DNA of 64,000 nucleotides from Anaerotignum sp. (GTDB lineage: Bacteria; Bacillota; Clostridia; Lachnospirales; Anaerotignaceae): assembly GCF_017483025.1 (NCBI RefSeq), contig NZ_JAFUMA010000010.1, positions 62,001 to 126,000 of the forward strand. The letters are read 5' to 3'. Position numbers and translations under genes: made by a program. The notes below the pieces were generated by a model. It ran no database searches, was not told where the DNA came from, and saw nothing but the letters and a program-made list of their open reading frames with translations. Of this stretch, positions 23,251-32,895 are shown piece after piece (within the stretch, counting starts at the first letter, position 1; the number at the start of each line of letters is the position of its first letter).

Positions 23251-25695
23251 ATGCAAGGCAAATATACGAAAAAAGCGAAAGACGTTCTGGCACGGGCAAA
23301 GGACGCCGCTGCCAAGCTGGGCAATGAATATGTAGGTACAGAGCATATCCTTCTGGGGCTGACCCTGGTACAGGAAAGCGTTGCCGCAAAGGCCCTGGAA
23401 AGCCAGAATGTGACATATCATCAGGTGATGGAACGCATCGCGGAAATGAATAAGGGAAAGACAACATTCTATGTTCCTTCTGATCTGACCCCTCGCGCGA
23501 AGCGTGTGGTAGACTTGAGCCTGCAGGAAGCCCTGCGTATGGGCACCAATTACGTGGGCACAGAGCATATCCTCATCGCCCTTCTCGGGGAAACAGACAC
23601 CCTGGCTGTAAAGCTGCTGACAGGCCTTGGCGTGAATATCCAGCATCTTTATGAAGACATCATGCTGATGCTGGGGGAAAGCGAAGCCCAGCCCGCAGGT
23701 GACATGGGCATGCATCATAACCCCGAAAAAGAGGAAAAATCCGCCACAGAAACACTGGATAAATTCAGCAGAGATCTGACTGCTATGGCAAAACAGGGCA
23801 AATTCGACCCCATTGTTGGCAGAGATAATGAAATCGAACGCATCGTTCAAATCCTGAGCAGACGCACTAAAAACAACCCCTGCCTGACGGGTGACCCTGG
23901 CGTGGGCAAAACTGCCATCGTGGAAGGGCTGGCGCAGAAGATAGCGGAAGGAAATATCCCCGATACCCTGAAACAGAAGAAAATCGTTTCTCTTGACCTG
24001 TCTGCTATGGTAGCAGGCTCCAAATATCGCGGAGAATTTGAGGAACGCATGAAAAAGGCACTGGATGAAGTCCGTGCCGCAGGCAATATCATCCTTTTTG
24101 TGGATGAAATTCACACCATCATCGGCGCAGGTGCAGCGGAGGGCGCCATCGATGCTTCCAATATTCTGAAGCCTGCCATGGCAAGAGGCGAGATCCAGCT
24201 CATTGGCGCAACGACATTGGAAGAATATCGCAAACATATTGAAAAAGATGCGGCCTTCGAACGCCGTTTCCAGCCTGTTCGCGTGGAAGAGCCTACAGAA
24301 GCCGTTGCTGTCCAGATGCTGACGGCTCTGAAAGATAAATATGAAATGCACCACAAGGTAACGATCTCTGCAGAAGCATTGGAAGCAGCTGTGAAGCTGT
24401 CTTCCCGCTATGTTTCCGATCGTTTTCTGCCAGATAAGGCCATCGATCTGATCGATGAAGCTGCATCCCGTCTGCGCCTTTCCGTCTATACGGCCCCTAC
24501 AGCTGTCAAGGAACTGGAACAGCGTATCGCAGAAATGGAAAAAGAAAAGGAATCCGCCATCAAGACAGAAGAATTCGAAAAAGCGGCAGAAGTGAAGAAA
24601 GCACAGGATGCACTGCGCGTTAGCCTGAAAGCAGCAAAGCAGGCATGGGAAACAGGCAACGATACGGAGCCCATCGTAACAAAAGACGATGTGGCAGAAG
24701 TGGTTTCCCGCTGGACAGGTATCCCCGTGCAGAGCATGAAGGAGGAAGAAAGCCAGCGGTTGCTTCGCCTGGAAGAGACACTACATCAGCGTGTCGTTGG
24801 GCAGGAGGAGGCCGTCAAAGCCCTTTCCAAAGCGGTGCGCCGCGGCCGTGTCGGCCTGAAAGATCCTAACAGACCCATCGGCTCCTTCCTGTTCCTGGGG
24901 CCTACGGGCGTGGGTAAAACAGAGCTTTCCAAGGCTTTGGCGGAAGCCCTTTTCGGGGATGAAAACGCCATGGTTCGCATCGATATGTCTGAATATATGG
25001 AAAAGCACAGTGTATCCCGTATGGTAGGTTCTCCTCCGGGCTATGTGGGCTATGAAGAGGGCGGTCAGCTCAGCGAAAAAGTGCGCCGCAATCCTTATTC
25101 CGTTGTCCTGTTCGATGAAATCGAAAAGGCTTCTCCTGAAGTTTTCAACGTCCTGTTGCAGGTGCTGGATGACGGTCACATCACTGATGGTCAGGGCAGA
25201 AAGGTAGACTTCAAGAATACCGTTATCATCATGACCTCCAACGCCGGGGCACGCACCATCGCCGCACCCAAACGTCTGGGCTTTACCAGCGTGGAAACGG
25301 CAGAGCAGAGCTATGAGCACATGAAAAAAGGTGTCATGGATGAAGTGAAAAATATCTTCAAGCCTGAATTCCTGAACCGAATCGATGACATCATTGTTTT
25401 CCATCCTCTGGAAAAGGGCGATATCGTGCAGATCGTGAAGCTGATGACGGATACTCTGGCAAAACGGGTAAAAGAAAATATGGGCATCACTGTTTCCTTT
25501 ACGGAAAAGGCCATAGAAAAAATCGCGGAAGAGGGCTACGATAAGGCCTACGGTGCAAGACCCCTTCGACGGGCCATCCAGTCCAAGATCGAGGATGCCT
25601 TTGCGGAAGAGTATCTGCAGGGCAAGTTCCATGCAGGGGATAAAGTTTCTGTTGGCCTGAAGACAAATGGTTTTAACTTCCGTGTTGTGAAATAA
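23251..25695 (+). CDS. clpC: ClpC-type AAA+ protease ATPase
   Basis: Hexameric unfoldase feeding ClpP, used in heat shock, protein quality control and sporulation. The order is two Clp N repeats (1-145), AAA-1 with Walker A GDPGVGKT (214-221), a UVR-type coiled-coil linker (about 425-460, [15 protein letters not shown]), AAA-2 with Walker [10 protein letters not shown] near 550, and the C-terminal D2-small domain. The UVR segment separates ClpC from ClpB, ClpA and ClpE. In many Firmicutes clpC follows ctsR-mcsA-mcsB; here those genes are absent and a CIRCE-like repeat precedes it. ATG follows GAGGAAGG. No clear terminator follows. Confidence 0.95.
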   Translation: MQGKYTKKAKDVLARAKDAAAKLGNEYVGTEHILLGLTLVQESVAAKALESQNVTYHQVMERIAEMNKGKTTFYVPSDLTPRAKRVVDLSLQEALRMGTNYVGTEHILIALLGETDTLAVKLLTGLGVNIQHLYEDIMLMLGESEAQPAGDMGMHHNPEKEEKSATETLDKFSRDLTAMAKQGKFDPIVGRDNEIERIVQILSRRTKNNPCLTGDPGVGKTAIVEGLAQKIAEGNIPDTLKQKKIVSLDLSAMVAGSKYRGEFEERMKKALDEVRAAGNIILFVDEIHTIIGAGAAEGAIDASNILKPAMARGEIQLIGATTLEEYRKHIEKDAAFERRFQPVRVEEPTEAVAVQMLTALKDKYEMHHKVTISAEALEAAVKLSSRYVSDRFLPDKAIDLIDEAASRLRLSVYTAPTAVKELEQRIAEMEKEKESAIKTEEFEKAAEVKKAQDALRVSLKAAKQAWETGNDTEPIVTKDDVAEVVSRWTGIPVQSMKEEESQRLLRLEETLHQRVVGQEEAVKALSKAVRRGRVGLKDPNRPIGSFLFLGPTGVGKTELSKALAEALFGDENAMVRIDMSEYMEKHSVSRMVGSPPGYVGYEEGGQLSEKVRRNPYSVVLFDEIEKASPEVFNVLLQVLDDGHITDGQGRKVDFKNTVIIMTSNAGARTIAAPKRLGFTSVETAEQSYEHMKKGVMDEVKNIFKPEFLNRIDDIIVFHPLEKGDIVQIVKLMTDTLAKRVKENMGITVSFTEKAIEKIAEEGYDKAYGARPLRRAIQSKIEDAFAEEYLQGKFHAGDKVSVGLKTNGFNFRVVK

Positions 25696-25731
25696 GAACA
25701 GAATTTTATGTAAGAATTAAGAAATTTTGAC

Positions 25732-25760
25732 TATACCAAAAAAATGTTTTGTGGTATAAT
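25732..25760 (+). promoter_or_regulatory. Promoter with overlapping palindrome, upstream of the 137-aa gene
   Basis: Extended -10 TGGTATAAT (25752-25760) lies in the right arm of an imperfect palindrome, TATACCA (25732-25738) / TGGTATA (25752-25758), with AAAA/TTTT inner matches. The layout suggests a repressor operator. Confidence 0.45.
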
Positions 25761-25815
25761 TATATAAATCATATAGCCTGCTGATTTTGGGCTGTATGAG
25801 CGATAATGGCCAAGG

Positions 25816-25849
25816 CGTTTGGGGCAGGATGCATAATCTGCCCCAGGCG
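25816..25849 (+). promoter_or_regulatory. Strong leader hairpin upstream of the 137-aa gene
   Basis: CGTTTGGGGCAG (25816-25827) pairs along its whole length (two G-U) with CTGCCCCAGGCG (25838-25849) around a 10-base loop; no U-tract follows. It sits in a ~120-base leader that I cannot match to a known riboswitch. Confidence 0.5.
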
Positions 25850-25884
25850 AAACACAATAGAGAAGCGAACTGGAGGTACTGAAC

Positions 25885-26298
25885 ATGGCAGTAATCGAAG
25901 AATTGATCAGACAGGAAGACAACGGCACTATCAGCTTCGGCAATCACCTGATGGATGAAAAGAAAAAAGTTCTGGATTTCGAAGTAAACGGCGATCTGTA
26001 TAAAGTGAAAACATTCAAGGAAATCACAAAACTGGAAAAAAACGGCAAAATGCTTCTGGAAGCAGTTCCCGGCGCAACCGTACATAATTTCGAAATGAAC
26101 GAAAAAGGCGCACACTTCACAGTGGAAGGCGATGAAAACGTTCAGATCACAATGGAACTGGAACCTGAAACAGAATACAAGATTTTGATCGACGATGTAA
26201 ACGTTGGCAAAATGAAAACAAACCTGGCAGGTAAAGTAAACTTCAGCGTAGAGCTGGGTAAAAATGCACCTTCTGTTGCAATCGAAAAAATCGGCTGA
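25885..26298 (+). CDS. Conserved-type hypothetical protein, 137 aa
   Basis: A soluble 137-residue protein, mostly beta, with repeated edge-strand patterns (LLEAVPGATVHNFEMNE, ENVQITMELEPETEYKILID, VNFSVELGKNAPSVAIEKI). It begins behind a strong GGAGGT and uses highly biased AAA/GAA/GGC/GTA codons, suggesting high expression. Similar clostridial proteins are, as I remember, labelled endosialidase or endosialidase chaperone, but nothing here supports such activity. It lies between clpC and radA with its own promoter and terminator. Function unknown. Confidence 0.78.
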   Translation: MAVIEELIRQEDNGTISFGNHLMDEKKKVLDFEVNGDLYKVKTFKEITKLEKNGKMLLEAVPGATVHNFEMNEKGAHFTVEGDENVQITMELEPETEYKILIDDVNVGKMKTNLAGKVNFSVELGKNAPSVAIEKIG

Positions 26299-26310
26299 GA
26301 AACACCAACG

Positions 26311-26343
26311 GGACTGTAACCTGATACGTTACAGTCCTTTTTT
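26311..26343 (+). terminator. Terminator after the 137-aa gene
   Basis: Perfect stem GGACTGTAAC (26311-26320) / GTTACAGTCC (26328-26337), then TTTTTT. Confidence 0.93.
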
Positions 26344-26358
26344 CATTGAGGTGGAATT

Positions 26359-27744
26359 ATGAAAGTCAAAACAGTATATAAATGCTCCAATTGTGGGTAT
26401 AAAAGTTCGAAATGGGCAGGAAAATGCCCCGATTGTGGAGAATGGAACACGATGGAAGAAGTGGAAGAAGTGAAAAGTGGCGCAAAAATGGCGAAAGCTG
26501 TGTCGAAACAGCCCATCTCTCGCCTTTCTGATGTGGAAACGGGGAATGATCAGCGTCTTTTGACGGGCATCACGGAATTTGATCGTGTTATGGGCGGCGG
26601 CATCGTCCGCGATTCTGTCACCATCATCACATCTCCCCCCGGCGGCGGCAAATCCACTTTGTCCCTTATGGCGGCTTCCGCTCTGGCGAAGCAGGGCTGT
26701 CGTGTGCTTTATGCATCCGGCGAGGAAAGCGACAGCCAGATCAAAAGCCGCGCCGACCGTATTCTGGAAAATATTGAGCAGAATATCTGGATATTAGCAG
26801 ATACTTCCATGGATAGAGTACTGGAAGCAATTTCTGAAATCGACCCCGACCTTATTATATTGGATAGTATCCAGACCTTCTCTCTGTCGGAATTCCTGCC
26901 TTCCCGGGCGGGCAATCCCACACAGACTATGGAGTGTGCCTCGGCCCTGGTGGCTCAGGCAAAAAATAAGAAGCGTCCCCGTGCTGTTCTGATGATCGGG
27001 CAGATGAACAAAAGTGATGAGATCGCAGGCCTTAGAGCATTGGAGCATCTGGTGGATGCTGTTCTGGTTCTGGAAGGGGAAGGTGCAGATGAGCTGCGCT
27101 GTCTGGTGGCAACAAAGAATCGTTTCGGCAGCACGGGCGAAATGGGCTTTTTCACTATGACAGAAACAGGTCTGGCTTCTATTGATAATCCTTCCGCATA
27201 TTTTGTAACGAAGAGGGGAAAGGGCGATGCGGTTTCCGGCAGTGCCATTGCCGTGCTGAAGGAAGGCTCCCGTCCTGTCATTGCAGAAATTGAAAGTCTG
27301 GTTTCTCCATCTTTTACCCCATATTCCTCTCGCATCAGCGAGACTATGAAAAAGGACACTATGAATACTCTTATTTCCATTCTGGAACAGAGGGGCGGTA
27401 TCAAGCTCTATGACAAAAATGTAGTAGTGAAAACCACTGGTGGCTTACATTTGAAGGAACAAGCGGCGAATCTTGCTGTCCTGATGAGTATTGCTTCTTC
27501 CGTTTACGATAAGCCCATTCCTGCAAGCTGGGCGTTCATTGCGGACGTTGGCCTGACGGGAGAGTTGAAGCGTGTCCCTTCCATGGAGACTCGCGTAAAG
27601 GAGTTGGACAGAATGGGCTTCGAAAAGGTGTTCATTCCTGCAGGCGGCATGAGAGACATCAATTTGGAGAATATCCAGGTGGTTGAGTCAAAATTTTTGT
27701 CACAACTTCTAAACGGTGTCTTTGGTAAAAAGGGAATTGACTGA
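26359..27744 (+). CDS. radA: DNA repair protein RadA (Sms)
   Basis: RecA-like helicase that promotes branch migration during recombination and repair. It has an N-terminal four-Cys zinc finger (Cys9, Cys12, Cys23, Cys26), Walker A PPGGGKST (93-100), the RadA-specific KNRFG motif near 253-257, and a C-terminal Lon-protease-like domain ending in ESKFLSQLLNG. The 461-residue length is normal. ATG follows GAGGTGG. In Firmicutes radA often follows clpC; here a 137-aa gene with its own terminator intervenes. I see no separate radA promoter in the 60-base gap, so some readthrough may be needed. Confidence 0.95.
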   Translation: MKVKTVYKCSNCGYKSSKWAGKCPDCGEWNTMEEVEEVKSGAKMAKAVSKQPISRLSDVETGNDQRLLTGITEFDRVMGGGIVRDSVTIITSPPGGGKSTLSLMAASALAKQGCRVLYASGEESDSQIKSRADRILENIEQNIWILADTSMDRVLEAISEIDPDLIILDSIQTFSLSEFLPSRAGNPTQTMECASALVAQAKNKKRPRAVLMIGQMNKSDEIAGLRALEHLVDAVLVLEGEGADELRCLVATKNRFGSTGEMGFFTMTETGLASIDNPSAYFVTKRGKGDAVSGSAIAVLKEGSRPVIAEIESLVSPSFTPYSSRISETMKKDTMNTLISILEQRGGIKLYDKNVVVKTTGGLHLKEQAANLAVLMSIASSVYDKPIPASWAFIADVGLTGELKRVPSMETRVKELDRMGFEKVFIPAGGMRDINLENIQVVESKFLSQLLNGVFGKKGID

Positions 27745-27813
27745 AAAAATGTTAATTTTGTCTACAGCACATAGACATAAGTATTTCTTATGAGAATTCC
27801 TGAGAAATTTTAG

Positions 27814-27842
27814 TTTACGAATAGGCAATCCTGTATTATAAT
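27814..27842 (+). promoter_or_regulatory. Promoter of pyruvate carboxylase
   Basis: TTTACG (27814-27819), 17 bases, TATAAT (27837-27842), giving a leader of about 90 bases. Confidence 0.75.
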
Positions 27843-27939
27843 AGGGAGAAACTATGATTTGGTAAACTTAGCCAAAATGGTATTTGAAAATAAAGCGTTA
27901 TGTACAAATAACGGAAAGAACGAAAAGGAGGTATTCCCA

Positions 27940-30900
27940 ATGCAGAACGTGAAAATCAAAAGATATAAAAAAGTTCTGGTTGCAAACCGTGGCGAAATCG
28001 CCATTCGTGTTTACCGTGCCCTGAACGAACTGGGCATCCAGACAGTCGGTATTTTCTCCAAGGAAGATAAATACGCGCTGTTCCGTACAAAAACTGACGA
28101 AGCTTATATGCTGAATCCAGAAAAAGGTCCTTTGGACGCTTATCTGGATATCAAAAATATCATTAAAATCGCAAAAGCAAAGGGCGTAGACGCCATCCAT
28201 CCCGGCTATGGCTTCCTGTCGGAAAACCCTGATTTCGTAGAAGCCTGCAAAAAGGAAGGCATCGACTTTATCGGCCCTGATGTAGATGTTATGTACAAAA
28301 TGGGTGATAAGATCTCCTCCAAGAAAATGGCTATCGAATGTGGCGTGCCCATCATCCCCGGTGTTGACTATGCCATCCGTAATCTGGATGAAGTGATGGA
28401 AGTTGCGGAAAAGGTCGGCTATCCCGTTATGCTGAAAGCCTCCAACGGCGGCGGCGGTCGTGGTATGCGTATCGTTAATTCCGCAGAAGAAATGCCCAAG
28501 GAATTTGACGAAGCAAGAAACGAAGCGAAAAAAGCCTTCGGTGATGATAAGATTTTCGTGGAAAAATATCTGCGTGACCCCAAACACATCGAAGTACAGG
28601 TGCTGGGCGATAAATACGGCAACGTTGTTCACCTGTTCGACCGTGACTGTTCCGTACAGCGCCGTCACCAGAAAGTAGTGGAATTTGCGCCCGCTTTCAC
28701 AGTAAGTCAGCCTGTTCGTGAAAAGATCCTGGCAGACGCCGTTCGCCTGTCTAAGCACGTAGGCTATAAAAACGCAGGTACTCTGGAATTCCTGGTAGAT
28801 GCTGATGAAAACTACTACTTCATCGAAATGAACCCCCGTATCCAGGTAGAACATACCGTTACAGAAGAAGTAACAGGTGTTGATATCGTACAGGCGCAGA
28901 TCCTGATCGAAGAAGGCTACCCTCTGTATGCACCTCAGATCGGTCTGGCTTCTCAGGAAGATGTACAGTGCAACGCATACTCCATCCAGCTGAGAATCAC
29001 AACAGAAGACCCTTCCAATAACTTCATGCCAGATACAGGCAAGATCAGTGTATATCGTTCCCCCGCAGGCAACGGTATCCGTCTGGACGGCGCTGCTGCC
29101 CATGCAGGCGCTGAGATCACACCTTACTACGATTCCCTGCTGGTTAAGATCATCGCCCGTGACAGAACTTTCCGCGGCGTAACAAATAAAGCCATCCGTG
29201 CCATCAAGGAAACTCGTATCCGTGGCGTAAAAACAAATATTCCTTTCCTCATCAACGTGCTGCAGAGCAAAACATGGAGAGAGGGCAAATGCACTACAAC
29301 ATTCATTGAAAATACACCCGATCTGTTCCATTTCGTTCCCGGTCAGGACAGAGCAAGTAAGATCGCTGAATTCATCGGCAACCAGATCGTAAATGAATCC
29401 AAGGGCAACAAGCCTCAGTTCGATCCCATTATTGTTCCTTCCTTCGGCAAGGCAGAAAATGGTACAACGATTAATGTACCCGGCGCAAGAGATAAATTCC
29501 TGGCAATGGGCGCAAAGGACTTCACCCAGTCCATCCTGCAGGAAAAACGCCTGCTGGTAACAGATACGACTATGCGTGACGCCCATCAGTCTCTGATGGC
29601 AACAAGACTGCGTACCAATGACCTGGTGGCTGCAGCTCCCGCAACCAATATGGCGATGGCCAATGCCTTCTCCGTAGAAGCATGGGGCGGCGCAACCTTT
29701 GACGTTGCCTATCGTTTCCTGAAGGAATCCCCCTGGGTTCGTCTGCAGCAGCTGCGCGAAGCAATGCCAAACACTCTGATCCAGATGTTGCTGCGTGCTT
29801 CCAATGCCGTTGGCTATGCAAACTATCCCGATAACGTGGTTCGCGAATTCATCAAGGTTTCTGCAGAACGCGGCATCGATGTGTTCCGTATCTTCGACTC
29901 CCTGAACTGGGTGGAAAACATGAAGATGCCCATCGAAGAAGCTCTGAAAACAGGCAAGATCGTTGAAGGTGCCATCTGCTACACAGGCGATATTATGGAC
30001 CCCAACGAAACAAAATACACACTGGACTACTATGTAAGAAAAGCGAAAGAACTGGAAGAACTGGGCTGCCACATTTTTGCTATCAAAGACATGGCAGGTC
30101 TGCTGAAGCCCTATGCAGCTAAGAAGCTGTTCAGCACCCTGAAAGAAGAACTGAACATTCCTCTGCACTTGCATACTCATGATACAACAGGCAATGGTGT
30201 AAGTACGGTTCTGATGGCTGCGGAAGCAGGTGTGGATATTGCTGACCTGGCGATCCAGTCCATGTCCTCTCTGACAAGCCAGCCCTCCATGAATGCTGTT
30301 GTGGAAGCACTGAAGGGCACAGACAGAGACACAGGCCTGGATGTGGACCAGCTGACAGAGCTGAGCCACTATTACCAGGGCGTTCGTCAGATCTTCACAG
30401 GCTTCGAATCTGAAATGAAGACACCCAACACAGAAATCTATAAATATGAGATCCCCGGCGGTCAGTATTCCAACCTGCTGGCTCAGGTAAAAGCCATGGG
30501 CTCCGCTGACCAGTTCGAAGAGATCAAACATCTGTACAAAGATGCTAACGACCTGCTGGGCAACATCGTTAAAGTAACACCTTCTTCTAAAGTAGTCGGT
30601 GATATGGCGATCTTCATGTCTAAAAACGGTCTGACAAAGGATAATATCCTGACAGAAGGCGCAGAGCTGTCTTATCCCGATTCCGTAGTGGATTACTTCC
30701 TGGGTAATATCGGTCAGCCCGAAGGCGGCTTCCCCGAAGACCTGCAGAAGATCGTTCTGAAAGGTCAGAAACCCATCGAGGGCAGAGCAGGTGCGCTGTT
30801 GCCTCCTGCAGACTGGGATGCCATTGCGAAGCATCTGGTAAATAATCACGAATGGAAAAATCCCAACTCCAGAAATGTCATCTCCTATGCCCTGTATCCT

Positions 30901-31404
30901 AAGGTATACGATGACTACACAGATCACTGGGAATACTATACAGACGTATCCAAACTGAGCAGTGATGTATACTTCTTCGGTCTGGCGAAGGGCGAAGAAA
31001 CTTCCATCGAAATTGGCGAAGGTAAAGAGATCATCATCAAATATGTTGATATGACAGAACCCAACGCGGAAGGCTTCCGCTCCCTGACCTTTGAAATCAA
31101 TGGCGTAATGCGTGAGATCAAGGTTCTGGATAAGCATCTGGAAGTTAAGAGCGATGGTAAACTGAAAGCAGATAAGAACAATCCTTTCCACCTGGGCTCT
31201 TCCATCCCCGGTACAGTATCCAAAGTACTGGTAAAAGAGGGCGAAGAAGTGAAGAAGAACCAGCCTCTGCTGACAGTAGAAGCAATGAAGATGGAAACAT
31301 CCATCGTTGCCAACCAGGACGGCGTGATCGACAAGATCTACGCAAAGGAAGGCGAAAAAGTAAACCAGGGCGACCTGCTGGTTTCCTTCGTACAGGAAGG
31401 CTAA
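27940..31404 (+). CDS. pyc: Pyruvate carboxylase
   Basis: Biotin enzyme converting pyruvate, bicarbonate and ATP to oxaloacetate. The single 1154-residue chain has biotin carboxylase (about 10-455, with KASNGGGGRGMRIV and EMNPRIQVEHTVTEE), the HMGL-like carboxyltransferase (about 535-810, TTMRDAHQSLMATR and HLHTHDTTGN metal site), the allosteric linker, and a biotinyl domain with EAMKMET, biotin on Lys1117. ATG 27940 follows AAGGAGG; the frame is open for 81 bases upstream but without a ribosome site. It would supply oxaloacetate for the Re-citrate synthase operon. Confidence 0.96.
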   Translation: MQNVKIKRYKKVLVANRGEIAIRVYRALNELGIQTVGIFSKEDKYALFRTKTDEAYMLNPEKGPLDAYLDIKNIIKIAKAKGVDAIHPGYGFLSENPDFVEACKKEGIDFIGPDVDVMYKMGDKISSKKMAIECGVPIIPGVDYAIRNLDEVMEVAEKVGYPVMLKASNGGGGRGMRIVNSAEEMPKEFDEARNEAKKAFGDDKIFVEKYLRDPKHIEVQVLGDKYGNVVHLFDRDCSVQRRHQKVVEFAPAFTVSQPVREKILADAVRLSKHVGYKNAGTLEFLVDADENYYFIEMNPRIQVEHTVTEEVTGVDIVQAQILIEEGYPLYAPQIGLASQEDVQCNAYSIQLRITTEDPSNNFMPDTGKISVYRSPAGNGIRLDGAAAHAGAEITPYYDSLLVKIIARDRTFRGVTNKAIRAIKETRIRGVKTNIPFLINVLQSKTWREGKCTTTFIENTPDLFHFVPGQDRASKIAEFIGNQIVNESKGNKPQFDPIIVPSFGKAENGTTINVPGARDKFLAMGAKDFTQSILQEKRLLVTDTTMRDAHQSLMATRLRTNDLVAAAPATNMAMANAFSVEAWGGATFDVAYRFLKESPWVRLQQLREAMPNTLIQMLLRASNAVGYANYPDNVVREFIKVSAERGIDVFRIFDSLNWVENMKMPIEEALKTGKIVEGAICYTGDIMDPNETKYTLDYYVRKAKELEELGCHIFAIKDMAGLLKPYAAKKLFSTLKEELNIPLHLHTHDTTGNGVSTVLMAAEAGVDIADLAIQSMSSLTSQPSMNAVVEALKGTDRDTGLDVDQLTELSHYYQGVRQIFTGFESEMKTPNTEIYKYEIPGGQYSNLLAQVKAMGSADQFEEIKHLYKDANDLLGNIVKVTPSSKVVGDMAIFMSKNGLTKDNILTEGAELSYPDSVVDYFLGNIGQPEGGFPEDLQKIVLKGQKPIEGRAGALLPPADWDAIAKHLVNNHEWKNPNSRNVISYALYPKVYDDYTDHWEYYTDVSKLSSDVYFFGLAKGEETSIEIGEGKEIIIKYVDMTEPNAEGFRSLTFEINGVMREIKVLDKHLEVKSDGKLKADKNNPFHLGSSIPGTVSKVLVKEGEEVKKNQPLLTVEAMKMETSIVANQDGVIDKIYAKEGEKVNQGDLLVSFVQEG

Positions 31405-31423
31405 TCATATTAACTCAAAATCA

Positions 31424-31455
31424 AAGGCACACTCCAATGGGGGTGTGCTTTTTTT
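31424..31455 (+). terminator. Terminator of pyc
   Basis: GCACACTCC (31427-31435), AATG loop, GGGGTGTGC (31440-31448), then seven T. Confidence 0.9.
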
Positions 31456-31549
31456 GTCGTGCACACGCTTCCTCTGATTGTCCTACATGAAAAAATATGG
31501 TATGCTGAAGGCGTGATTTGACGAACTTTAAAAAAGGAGGATGTATCAA

Positions 31550-32851
31550 ATGAATTGGAAAGAAAAATTTAGCGGAAAAATTCTAACTGCTGATGAAGCA
31601 GTTCTTCATATCAAATCGGGAGATACCATCTCCATTGCCCATGTGGGCTCCGAGCCCTATGCTCTGGTGGATGCCCTGGCCAGAAATGCGGAAGCTTTTG
31701 AAAATGTGGATATGCACCTGATGCTTTCCCTACGGAAGGAAGAGCCTCCTCTGGCGCCGGGGATGGAAAAACACCTGCGTTTCTTCGGTTATTTCCTGGG
31801 CGGCAGTACAAGAGGGGCCGTAGCCGATGGCCGTGGGGAATATCTTCCCTGTTTTTTCCATATGTATCCCCGTATGCTGACGGAAAGGGGTGGGCTGGAT
31901 GTACTGCTACTTTCCATTTCCGAGCCGGACGAGCATGGCTATTGCTCCATGGGCCTTGGCATCGATCATCTGCCCTGGGCAAAGGATAACGCCAAGTTGA
32001 TCATCGCTCAGATGAATAAAAACATGCCCCGTGTCATGGGGGATTCCTTCATTCATTTGCGCGATATCGATATCATCGTGGAAGAGGATACAGCATTGCC
32101 TATCCTGAATCCTCCCGTAATCACTGATGTGGAACGGAAAATAGGGGAATACTGCGCTTCTCTGGTAAAGGACGGTGATACCCTACAGTTGGGTATCGGA
32201 GGTATCCCTGATGCAGTGGTGACCTTCCTGAAGGATAAAAAAGACCTGGGCCTTCATACAGAAATGGCGGCAGAGGGCATCGTTGACCTGATCGAAAGCG
32301 GCGTCATCAACAATAAACGAAAGACCATCAATAAGGGTAAGAGCATCGCTACCTTCGCTGCAGGCACCCAGAAATTGTATGATTTTCTGGATAACAACCC
32401 CTGCTTCGAGCTGCGGGGCGTAGATTACGTCAATGACCCTTACGTGATCGCCCAGAATGATAATATGGTATCCATCAATTCCGCCATTCAGGTAGACCTG
32501 ATGGGGCAGATCAACGCAGAAGTGGTAAAGGGCATGCAATTCAGCGGTGTAGGTGGTCAGGTGGACTTCATCCGTGGCGCCACCATGAGTAAGGGCGGCA
32601 GAGCTATCATCGCACTGCCTTCCACGGCGGCAGGCGGAAAGATCTCTAAAATCGTGCCTTTCATCGACCATGGCGCTGTTGTAACGACGCCCCGTACGGA
32701 GATCAATTACGTAGTAACAGAATATGGCATCGCCCAACTTTGGGGCAGAAGCCTGAAGGAAAGGGCAAAAGCCCTCATCGCCATCGCCCATCCTGATTTC
32801 AGAGAAGGGTTGGCAGAGGAATACGAAAGACGTTTTCACGAAAAATTGTAA
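31550..32851 (+). CDS. Acyl-CoA:acetate CoA-transferase (4-hydroxybutyrate CoA-transferase type)
   Basis: Moves CoA between acyl-CoA and acetate, conserving thioester energy in fermentation. The 433-residue protein belongs to the acetyl-CoA hydrolase/transferase family. HTEMAAEGIVDL places the catalytic glutamate at residue 238, the number reported for Clostridium aminobutyricum 4-hydroxybutyrate CoA-transferase as I recall. GIGGIPDAV (about 213-221) and the C-terminal GVGGQVDFIRGA and EYGIAQLWGRSLKERAKALI are family hallmarks. ATG 31550 is nine bases after AAGGAGG; the ATG at 31541 abuts it. The natural acyl group (butyryl, propionyl, 4-hydroxybutyryl) cannot be read; no pathway partners are adjacent. 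Confidence 0.87.
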   Translation: MNWKEKFSGKILTADEAVLHIKSGDTISIAHVGSEPYALVDALARNAEAFENVDMHLMLSLRKEEPPLAPGMEKHLRFFGYFLGGSTRGAVADGRGEYLPCFFHMYPRMLTERGGLDVLLLSISEPDEHGYCSMGLGIDHLPWAKDNAKLIIAQMNKNMPRVMGDSFIHLRDIDIIVEEDTALPILNPPVITDVERKIGEYCASLVKDGDTLQLGIGGIPDAVVTFLKDKKDLGLHTEMAAEGIVDLIESGVINNKRKTINKGKSIATFAAGTQKLYDFLDNNPCFELRGVDYVNDPYVIAQNDNMVSINSAIQVDLMGQINAEVVKGMQFSGVGGQVDFIRGATMSKGGRAIIALPSTAAGGKISKIVPFIDHGAVVTTPRTEINYVVTEYGIAQLWGRSLKERAKALIAIAHPDFREGLAEEYERRFHEKL

Positions 32852-32853
32852 AC

Positions 32854-32883
32854 AAAAAAGCACCTCATTTGAGGTGCTTTTCG
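32854..32883. terminator. Bidirectional terminator
   Basis: AAAAGCACCTC (32856-32866), ATTT loop, GAGGTGCTTTT (32871-32881), between convergent genes. Confidence 0.9.
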
Positions 32884-32895
32884 TTTTTCGAGAAC

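Noticed and set aside
25885-26298. Endosialidase
   Set aside because: I recall this label for similar proteins, but 137 residues with no glycosidase motif cannot support it.
27898-31191. Very long open frame (~1,100 codons) on the minus strand opposite pyruvate carboxylase
   Set aside because: Mirror of a strongly codon-biased gene; translated product is Phe/Cys/His-rich without domains, and there is no ribosome site. Similar open frames opposite aconitase (7295-9415) and the PBP (34594-37248) are rejected for the same reason.
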